Shown: piece after piece, positions 49,501-61,000 of the stretch | Numbering within the stretch: the stretch's first letter is position 1 | Layout of the letters: the number at the start of each line of letters is the position of its first letter | From: Pardosa pseudoannulata | Taxonomy: Eukaryota; Arthropoda; Arachnida; Araneae; Lycosidae | Direction: 5' to 3' | Assembly (NCBI GenBank): GCA_032207245.1 | Contig: CM063503.1 | Span: 59,382,817-59,446,816, forward strand | Length of the DNA stretch: 64,000 nucleotides | Notes under the pieces: generated by a model | Databases searched by the model: none | The model's input: only the letters and a program-made list of their open reading frames with translations | Told to the model about the DNA's origin: nothing | Position numbers and translations under genes: made by a program

Positions 49501-51061
49501 TTATCAGCTTTGATAACAGCACTGAGAAATATCAGTGAAACAAATGGATGAATATTTAGCAACAAGCTATAATTGCTTGCAATGCAATTTTTTAATCAAT
49601 ATATTATTATTTTTTAAATTATATAACAACTAGTAAAGAAATTTCTCAATGATTTCATATATATTTCAAATAAAGTTCTTTCCATACAAGCATAACACAC
49701 ATGAACAATCAGAGTCCTTTTAGCTGAGAAAAAAACGGAAAAGAAACAGAAGGAAATCAATTTGCATTGAATATATAGTCATGCATACATACACACACAG
49801 ACACTTGACAAATATCATTTATAACTCATACTTTCCTAGAAATACATGCATTCATATTGAAAAATGTATAAAATTATTGATCAATATAAAAAGAAATTTT
49901 ATTTCAAGAAACAGTGCAAACTTCTAATGAACTAATACCTATAAACAGCCATACTTCCTTTCTTACAAATGTGATATTTACAATTTATAAACATCCTTAA
50001 GATATTTCTTAGTCAATGAAATCTTGCTGGTTTGGATATCATTATTCACTTTAAAACTAAAGTAAATATAACATCCCTAACAGCATAATTTTCTATGCAA
50101 TTAATACCTTATGCAGCATCAAAATGATCACTTTTATTGATCAATCATAAAGCTAAACTACTACTGATATTTCAAAAAATAAATCCTAAAACTACATAAA
50201 TTTACCCATAGTAACACTTTGGCAAATAATAAATACAACTTAGCACAATAAAGAAATTTACCCTCAATGAATGTGATTGCATAAAACTAAAACAAACAAA
50301 TGAAATAAAAAGTAACATATAGTTACTGCAAAACTTATATAAGAAAATTTGATCATAATGGTAGCGTAAATGAAAGTTATACAAAAATAGCTTGCTATTA
50401 ACAAAGAACAAGAAAATACCACTGTTTAGCCTTATGCATATGATGCAATGACAGCACTCTACAATCTTTACTTAGTAATATTAACTGAGCTTTTCATGTG
50501 CATTATTATATAGTGAAAAATGGATTGTTTCTCTAATATCAATAGTGTAATTTATGATGAGCAGCTGCCTCTATTAAATGTGCAAGGAAAGTTGAGTTTA
50601 TTTTATAAACTCATAGGTAGAGGAAGGGGGGAAAATATTAAATAGCTGGTTAAAACACAATTTGAAAAAAGAAGGCTAAATTTATAGTATATTCAGTTAG
50701 AGAAAAAGTTTAAAATCTAAAACAGAGTTAATTAGTTTGCATAGAACAATATTAAATATATGTACGGGTGAAATTGTTTTAATTTGTGCTAGTATATATA
50801 TTTTTATTACTTTATAATTTGACTCTAAACTTTACTATAATAAAAAAAGATTCGTATTTCTGATGCAATCTAGAAATTTAGAAGTATATAAACTCAAAAC
50901 ATGTTTCTTATTCAAACTTTTTATAAAGCTAAGCACAATTAAAAGCAATGCAACCTGACATTTGATAATAAAAATTAGAATTGAAATTCCTTGGAAGATT
51001 TGCAGCAGAATTCAATATGTCTGAAAAACAGTAAAATTCATAAGAAGTCCCTTTCAATGAG

Positions 51062-51064
<3 letters not shown>

Positions 51065-51098
<34 letters not shown>
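51065..51098. repeat. (TA)n microsatellite
   Basis: About 16 TA dinucleotides. Confidence 0.95.
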
Positions 51099-51100
<2 letters not shown>

Positions 51101-51898
51101 TTCCATTTTCTATGTCTAAATCATTTAATATAATAGAATATATTTAACCTATTAATACATTATTCAGAAACAGTTTAACCACTGAACACATCTCAAAGAG
51201 TAGGACAAGTGTACAAAATAAGAAGTTCTGAAATTTGGCTATGATATGAAAAATTGGCTGAGGGAACACTTCAGCAACAGGACCATTTAAATGGAGGAAA
51301 TTCTTTGAAATAATTACAAAGACAAAACAAAATCAAAAATTAATTAAAACACTGAAAATCAGCAATAATTACAAACTTTAAATATTACGTGACAATTGAA
51401 AGGCACATAAAAAATTGTGTGATCTTAGGTCAACACACTGAGTAATAGTTCTTAGAACTTTCAGTACCTTTGTACATAAGTTTCAAGAGTTGGACACATA
51501 GTCTTGATTATAAAAATGTCTATACAAAACAATGCGCAACAACACATCCCTGCTTAAACAAAAACAATTCACAACTTTTTGCAAGATACAATGCATATCA
51601 CACAATTTTAGAATATAATTTAAATAAAAATAAATTAATTTTTAAATAGTAAGTATAAGTAGTAATGGGCAATTTTGATCAACTCAGGGTAACAGAGACC
51701 AACTGCCAATTTACAAATTTCTTCCTACAATAATAGAAATAAAATGTGTAACAAATTGCAAGTATTCATTAAATCTGAAGACAGATTTTAATACCTGTGT
51801 GTGAGTTGCAAAAACTATCAAATTATAATAGCATTTTAAGCAACATATCTAAAATTCTGATATCACAAAAGAAAATAAATATCTTTTAAATACATGTA

Positions 51899-52025
51899 TC
51901 ACATTTTGCAGATTATTGTTTTCATTTTGCAGGATTTACTCTTTGGAACAAGACCACGAGGCACTGGATACTCACTCTCATCTCTTGATCGATTTAGTCG
52001 GATTTGATCAATTGGAGTACTAGCA
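51899..52025 (-). CDS. KIF3B: KIF3B last exon with stop
   Basis: Encodes [20 protein letters not shown], then VPRGLVPK, then [13 protein letters not shown] and a TGA at 51899-51901. The RGLVPK end is the family C-terminus. The extra 13 residues contain a short KxxxCKM repeat created by a duplicated CTGCAAAATG. Confidence 0.9.
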
Positions 52026-55000
52026 CTATAAAAAATATTAAAAACATTAGACTTCATTCATACTTAATGACTTACAGATCATAAAGAAAAAATTATTTCA
52101 TTATGGGGTTTGTACAGGTTTATGAAATTGAAAACTAAGGAATTTTTAGTCTTTTGAAGGATACTCGAATATGTGAACAATTCTAATAAAGAAAATTATG
52201 ATTGAAAGAAACTTTTAATCTTCCCTGCATTACATAATTTTACAGGAAGTTGCTTCATTTTTTAAATTAAAAAAAATGGTTCTCTTTGCAGGAGAATCTT
52301 TAAATAACCACTTCAGTGTAACAAACACTGGAGCGATAATCAATAGGTAATGTCCTAACAGCATTATTTAATAAAATATTGAAACCACACCAACTAATGC
52401 TTGCACATTTGCAGTTCAAAATTACCCATGACTGAACACTGGAAACTTCTTTACTAAATGATTTTGTAAAGCTCTAGTAATGCTCTAATTGACAGACAGA
52501 CCATCTATTAGTACATTAAAAAGCTTAGAAAAAAATTTAATAATTTGGCTTTTACAGACAATTCTTTCAATATATCTTCTGCAGTGATATGTTCTAAAAA
52601 GATAGAATCACAATATCTTGTTGAGACTTCATTTTATGGCAGGTCGTACTATATAATTTCTTGCTAATGATACTTACCTGGTTCTCACCTTTACATATTT
52701 CTTAAAATTAAGTTGCTGTTAAAAATTAAAGAACCAGCAGGAAAAGTAAGGGCTTTAAAAGCCCTTTTTTAATCAACATAGTAACTCTGTATTATATATT
52801 TAAAATCTTAACAATAAAATAGTACTTTACTTAGTCAAAAACTAAAAGAAATAAACTTACCCAGTTCTTCTTCCACTTCTTTGTGACCCATCAATGCTGT
52901 CTGACTGTCTGCGTATAGTACTCCTATTAAATAACAAAGGAAAGTATTTTAATGAATTAATAATTTGCAGGATACTTTAATTTTTCCCAAAAGAACAATA
53001 TACACAAAAGTTAATATTTTCATAGTGGTCATAAAAAGGTAATTTTGATAACTGTTAATATCCTGCAAGTAATATAATTTGTTTACAAAATTCCTAGCAA
53101 ATAGAGATACTAAGTTTACTTTTCATACCAAAGTTTCATTTATGATTTGATCAGTGGGACATGACAATTACTCAAATACCTTTAGAATTAATCCAATTTA
53201 AAAAGAATGATAGCATCAAAAAGTAAATATTTTATAAAGGTATGTTTAATTTATTATATAAGGACAAATTTTATAAAAGAAAATTTACAGTATAAAAAAA
53301 TATATATTTTTTGCTTGTTATGTTACTTTTTTTAATGTTAAAATTTTTTTAATAATTTTTATAGGCTTTAAATATTTCTAAAAACTTGATTTATAACCAA
53401 AGACAAATATTGTTTCCCTCATTAATTTTTTTTTTAATATTCTTACAAACATTATTTTCTCTCTCCATATTTCTGAGATATTACAAGGTACAATTGCATT
53501 ATTAAAAATTAAAATTTATTCTCTTAAGTCAGATTTGGATAGTAATAATTCATAAAAACAAAAGTACTATAATAATAATAATAATTATTATTATTATATT
53601 ATTATTATTATTATTATTATTGCTAGTTTTTATGCAAAGTTTACTATTCATGAAATACAACTATGAGAGATGACATAACATATTTGTCTTCATTAATAAA
53701 GCTAACATCTTGAACAGAATTAGCCTAGATTCCTTAAAGATAAGATTTATTTAAAATGGTATTGTGTGAATTATGATAAACATTTTATTACTATCTTGTG
53801 TTAGAGTGGAAATTACAAGTGCTTAAATTTTAATTGTTTCGCAAAACAAGTTATTGCTATATACAAAACTATTTTATGGCAAATTTGTACATACTGAACT
53901 ATTGATAGGTCAAAACAAAGGAAAGAATTTAAATACTTACACAGAAAATATATCATCTGCAACTACCTCTTCAATAGCTTCTTTAATATATGGATCAACA
54001 GCTGGAAGTGGCTCATGATCAACTGTTCTTTTACGAGGCATTGCCAAATCAGCAACTAAGATATTTTCCCTCTGTTGAAAAACTCAAACAATTAACAAAA
54101 ATTTTCTAATTTTCATTTTAAAAAAAAATGCTACTTTTTAAAAAAATTTTCAAAAAGGAAAATGTGAGTTTCTAACTATTTCTATGAAAAGAAAAATAGA
54201 TATTTAAATACTGATAGAATAGACTGGAGAATGTTCTTTTTTATACACAATTATAAATTTTATAATGGTAAAGATGCTACAAAAATATACATTGCTTTAT
54301 TATTTAATTTTCCTTTGATTGAAATTTAACAATAAAACAAATTATATTTACTTTAACATTTATTTTACTGTAGAGCCCTCAGTACCCTATCCATAGATCC
54401 TAATGTTTTATCATCAACATTTTCTTTATTAATTTCTATTTTTTCAATTGGGATACAATGGGACTGAGTAATATGATAGTTGATCATATTATCCCTCAAA
54501 TGCAAGTTGTAATGCAATAAATATCATCAATACACTCACAATGATAATGTACTGCATAGTATATATCCTTATCATGAGCAAAACCGTAGTAAAATTACTA
54601 TTGTTTACTTCTTGAATAAATGAAATAGGAATAAATGAAAATTAGATGCAAAATAAAGTTTTTTTCTAAGTACTAAGGTACAAGTCTTTTAATCAAACTT
54701 GACTGACATTAAAAGTTAAAATCAAATCAAAAATTAAGATAAATATTCGTTTGAAAGAAACAAGAACTGGTTTGAAACTTTGTAAGTTAGGTTACTATTT
54801 TTCTTTGTATGGGTAAAATAAATCTGGGACAAATTTTATTCAAAAAATAAATTTTGAAGAAAATGGTAGAAGTAACCTATAATGAAAAAAAAAAATACAG
54901 GCGTATGATTCTGAAAGAGAAGCATTTAAAATACAGTCAATTATAAAGACAAGCCATAGTTATTACTTTTTGTAAATACTTAACATATTTTTCAAAAAAA

Positions 55001-58000
55001 TTATCGGAATTTGAATTAAATAAACAGATAACACATCCAAACATCCAACACAACATTATACTGACAAAAATAAATTATAATAATCAAGCTACAAAACTTA
55101 GAATAGGTAAGCAACTATAACACAATGAATAGCATCAATAAGCATTACCTTGTATCTTGGCTTTGCTGCTAATCTTGTCATTTTTAAAGCATGACTAGTT
55201 GTTGGTTGTCTGTGTTGATTGGCAGAAAGTGGTCTTTCTGCAGTATTATAGTGTGAATAAGTTCTAAACAGAAAAAGAAACATCCTTTAGTTATGTAAAA
55301 CAAGTTTTAAAAGCAAATTTCTACAATCATAGATAATAGTTATCAAAACTTCTCTTATTTAAAGACATCTGTAGTTAAAATCAGTTAGGAGATTGACTGC
55401 AAACTTCACTCATACATTATGGAACAAATGCAATAAAGGAATCTCTAAAAGGAAAATCTAAATAGAAGAAATTATTACAGACCACTCTGTAGCAAAATAC
55501 TAGGAAATTCAACATAGGAAATTAGAATGTTGAAGAACTTTTACTGTATCTACCTAAACACAATTAACTGCTTTACTTGACACATTTGATAATCTGTATT
55601 TGTAATAACTCAGACGTTTTCTATTCTTATTTGCTTGTAGTAAAAATATGGTACTGCTTTCCTACCTTCAATCACAATGATTAGATTCATTGTTAATCAA
55701 TAGCTAGCCACTAAATGATAAAATTGTTACTTTTGTCTTGATTTTGGTATTTCATATGCTGAATTTTATATACTGTGATATACATACCTCCTAGCAAACC
55801 TTCTTCAACTCTCTCTCTCACTCTCTTATTTCAGATTGGACATACAGATTCATACATTTTGTCACTTTATTTTATATTTCATACTTTGTTTCAATTTCAT
55901 CATATTTTATGTCAAAACATAAAATCTGTTCATATCAATAAGTATACTACCTATTTTTCCAAATCTGATAGATTAATAAAACTCAATGCATTAATTGAAT
56001 CAAATATTTAACAAAAGAAATCACAAAATATAAAATAGTTGTTTCAATTAAATAAAAGATTTGTACAGTTAGAAGCAAAATTGTATGGATAGTAACTCAC
56101 TCGTTAGATTTATAAATCATAAATGCATCCTCCTCTTCATCATACTGAACATTCTCCAGAAACTTTGCCTTTTCTTCAGGATTAACAAAATTGTCTATTA
56201 CTAAATTCCTGCAAAGTTTAGAGAATCCAATAAGAACAAATATGGAAATACTAACTAATATATAATAAAGGTAAAAATAACATACAAAACATTAGCATTT
56301 TACAGATGTTCATTAAATAGTTTAAACATAGTTCAAAACTAGTTACCTATAATATGTAAATCAAGCTAGAGAATAGATTAGAAATATCTGATATATATAC
56401 CACATGACTTCCTTATATACCTATTACATCATACATTTATTTTTATTTCATATGACATCGGAATCATCATTCACATACTGTTTTCAACATTCAAAATAGA
56501 TTTTATTTCTCAAGATAACCACATCATAAGTAGAGCTGAAGTACTGCTAGCTGACTAAGATCAAAGCATTAATATTCATTATATGGAGACATTTCATTAC
56601 ATAGATATTTCATTTTAAAACTAAATAATTCACTATTACAATATTTCTTTTACTGTACCCTTATTACTGTACTCCTTTAGGGATTTCCCTTTAGAATGGC
56701 CCAGACCAGGCCCGTAGGGTGTCTGGATTGATCAACTAATTAACATCAAAATCTTCTCAACCAAACTAAATAAACTGTTTGGTTGGCTAATGAAAAATGC
56801 AGAGAACATGCAGGCCCCATACCAATACTGAGTCTGGACTGTTCCAACATTCTTGAAAGTAATGTTTCTACTGTACTATTCTATTTATAGTTTTTTTCAT
56901 TAAATAAATGGGATAGTGAATAATTTATTCACTATACCATTTATATAATTGTATTTGTATGAAATGTATTTGAATTCATTTGTATTACAATGTATTAATA
57001 TGAGCTGCTGTGGATTGTACACCTGGGGACACTTAAAAAATCTTACACCTTTAAGGTAAATAATCCTTGTTGGTGCAGCCAATACTCTATACTAGACAGT
57101 AATAAACCAAAAAAAAATCTTAAACTGTCCCCTACAATTAGTAGTTTTTGATTTCTAAAAATGTTTCAACATTTTAAAAAGCATTGTTACCATTGCATAT
57201 AAATACACTGATATATTTATGTTACACTGGTAAAGATTGGTACTGATAATAGCTGTTATGAGATTTTTTAAAACCGTGTCTGGGGCATATAAAATATGTT
57301 CATGGTCACAATGTTTTCATGTTGTCAAACAATATCTCTGGAGGATCAAACAAAGCTTGGAGGATCTTCTTCTTGGTCCCTTCTTCTGAATTGCAAGGAC
57401 CTTCTTGGGCAAAGTCATTCTTTCCCCTAGCTTTTCTCATCAAATGAATGCAACCCTTCTTGGGGTTTTGCCCAGTCATTAGCTATAGTGATTCCTCAAT
57501 CAAGAGAAGCTGCATATACCCTTTATCATGGATCAGTCAGATTTTGCAACATGGGCTATTGGATCTGGTATAGTCTTTTCTACACCAGAAGGATGAGTAA
57601 TAACAACAACAACATGAGATTTTGCATGATATAAAGTACCAATTGCAGCTAGAAGTTACAAGAATGCTGAACCTAAAAACTAACACTTTTGGCTAATTGT
57701 TTCTGAGTTTTGCTCCATAGCCTTAATAAAACCTTAAATTTAAATTCTGCAGTATAAAAAAATAAAGATGGCATTCAAAAGAGGAGGAACACAACTAGAT
57801 GTTACAACAACCTTAAGGTACAAAATATAAACACTTTATGGCTAATCATTTTCAGTAATGCCCCACGTTGGTACATGTTACATTAAAATTTTTTTGTATA
57901 GAATGCAGATTACAATCAAAAGGGCAAGGTAAAGAATTAGATGTTAAAGAACACCCAAATATAAAATTTCAACAATCTAACAGTTAATTGCTTTTCAGTT

Positions 58001-61000
58001 ATAGGCAGAAGCATTAATATATGTAATACTGAAATTTTTTATTATATAGAGTTCAGATTATATTTAAGAGGAGAGATGCAGAACTAGATGTTATAATAGC
58101 TCTAAATACAAAATCTCAACACTGTACAGCTAATCATTTTTGAGTTATGCCCACACAAATTAAATTTCGATATAAGATATATTACTGCATATTATATAAA
58201 AATTTTTCTTTATATAAAGTTCAGATTTCAATCAAAAGAGGATCACAACTAGATTTTTTTTTAGTCTTAAAAACAAGATTTTGATCTGTTACAGACAATA
58301 GTTTTTAGTTATGTATCCCACAGCCTCAAAACACATTATATTGAAATTCTTCATTATATAGAGTGCAGATAGCAATCACAAGTAGAAATGCACATTTATA
58401 TGTTATAATAGTCCTAAATACAAAATTAGAGAAAGTTGAAATGAATAAAGAGATGAATACAGGGTTACCTGGTGGGATGGTCATATATCCAGTTTTTTAT
58501 GAATATGTCTTCTGTTTTAAATTTCTGTCTTAAAGAAATTCAAAATTTGACAAAATATTTAGGACTTCTGGTTGGAGACAATTAGAAAGCAACAAATAAA
58601 TGCCATTTATGAGGCTTTAATTGTTTAAATGTGAGATATAAGTATTGGGCCTAGAAAAGATCTTTTGTTTAAAAAGTAGTACAAGATACTTATTGTGACA
58701 CATTTGAATATTACAGGAATTTTTTTTATCTCATTTATATATAAGCCTTGAATTTTGCATACACTTTTAAAAGAAAAATGTGCTCTTGGCTTATACATGA
58801 CCCAGCAAATATTTCGAAATGTATGATAATCATTATCAATTTTATAACTTTAGAGTCTCAAAATTTAAAATAATATAAAACTATGAAGCTTTGCTGTAAG
58901 GGTTTGTTAGCATTATTAATTCTAGTACTTTCACCACTTGGGATCACTTAAAAAGAACTGTTTGAGTTGAGTACTGGTCAGCAGAAAAAAAATATTCTCA
59001 GTTCAAGTTCTTTAATACACTTTAATTTGTATAAATACTAGCATTATTTTCATCAAAATTTTAAAATAAAATCAATTAAAAAGAGAAAAGCATTTAATAT
59101 GTAATGATTATATTTATATCAAGGCATTCTTCACATAATTTTAGTGCGATTATTTTGTGGCATGATCCAATTAAAAGATGGAGAAAGATAAATGATTTTT
59201 TTTAAATTGTTAGAACTTTGAGTGGCCAAAACAATTTCTTCTCAATTAAAATTTACCTGGAAAATAACCATATTACCAAAGACAATTTTAAAAGAACTAA
59301 TTATTTATCTGCTAATGGCAGATAAATTTAGTTAAGACTTTCAAAAATTTCTACAGTCACCCTTTTATTTAAAACAACAATATATTCTTAAAATGAGCAG
59401 TCTAAATTATACTTACGTAAGCTTAATATCTCGAGTTAATGCTTCAATGGCTTGTTCTTTTTCTTGTCTTTCAAATGAATTTATTTCCTTTTCATCATTT
59501 ATGTCATCTTTAAGAGCTTGTAAACGTTGGAATAACTTTTTCAGTTTCCTTGTTTTAATTTCAACTTCTTGTTGCAGTGAGTCATAAGTTTCTTTTCTTT
59601 CTAATGTGTTAAATTCCTCTTCTATAAGTTTCTTTTTAATATCTCGCTCAATATTCTGAAATTTATTTTATGCTTTAATTTAATCCTTTAAAATTATTTC
59701 TTATAATACTATATCAGATAAAACTAACAAAATACACATTTATTCATTAGAAAACTTTGCTCAGACATCATTCATAGGTTATTAAAGTTTTTTTAAAAAT
59801 GCTGAAACAAATTTATATGTATAATAAAAACAATAGCCAACTTACAATATGAAAAATCAAATAACTTTTAAACAGGTGATAAATTTTAAAAAACTAATTC
59901 TTTGCTTCTATAACCAGAGATGATTTTAAAAATTGTAAACTTCCTTGACGTTTTTAGTTATAGTTATCACCAGCACAAATATTATTTACAAGCTCATTAA
60001 TATTTATTACTTATAAACATTAAAAATTTACCAAAATGTCTACAAAATAAATAACATTTCTGCATAAAAGCATTTTTTTATTGTTTCTATCTATATTTTA
60101 CTGATCCTAAGAGTAATCCAGATATAATGGAAAATAATGATGTATAAATTATAAAGAGAAAGCAATTTTACAAGAATGAAATTTTATTCCTTGCCAAAGA
60201 TACTTCAATAATGAACATGGGTTATATTTCTTTCTTGTGTAGTTTGGTAGAACCAACTCTAATCTAGAAAACCCAAGCTTTCTATAATAAAAGCTTTTTG
60301 TGTGGCAGAAAATTATAACAGCCACTGTATTAACTTAATTGTTATTAGTTACTTTATATTAAGTGCCACTCAGATTTTATAGGAGTTAGCATATTGTGTC
60401 AATCCATTGGGTTTGAGTTTGATTCCCAAGTAAGGTTTGGATGTATTTGTGTGTTGTCCCCTTATAGGGAGTTATGTTACCTTACTTGTATGATGTTCCC
60501 ATAATAAAAAGGGCCACAAACCAGTAGATAGTATGATGAAATGCTAAAAAACCAAGTGTCTTGCATTTATAAAAAAAAATTAAGTTACTAAATATTTCTT
60601 TCATTAATAAACCTAACCAAACAAGATTTTGAATATACTGAAAACTCCTCCATAAAAATATATAAAATAGGATATATCATAGATAAAATATTGGTATAGA
60701 TCATACAAACTTTAAATAAATATCAAAATATATATATTAAACATTTTACTTCTTACATTTTACTGTAGCCAAGAAACTCAAAAAATGGGGAGAGAGGTGG
60801 AATCATAGTGAATAAGTTTTTTTCACATTACACTCTAAAAACCATTACTATTAAACAAAATTGATTATAAATATTTCCAGAAATATCTTAGCAAAGCTAA
60901 CATACCTAAAAACTAAAAAAATGTGAAACACACTGAATTCACCATATAAATCTATATTCCTATAACCTCAAAATTCAGTTAAATAAGATTTTTTTTAAAA

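Larger units (their letters stand above)
41766..51898. other. AT-rich DNA downstream of the kinesin gene
   Basis: About 10 kb with no recognised repeat and no convincing coding region. The 132-codon frame at 45065-45463 is a Lys/Phe/Asn-rich AT product without features. From about 43.5 kb onward the plus strand looks richer in A than T by eye, which would fit transcription on the minus strand, such as a long kinesin 3' UTR. A candidate poly-A signal is listed separately. A (TA)n tract lies at 51065-51098. Confidence 0.5.

Noticed and set aside
55775..56011. 78-codon plus-strand frame in a KIF3B intron
   Set aside because: Antisense to the host gene, low-complexity Ser/Leu/Ile content, no features.
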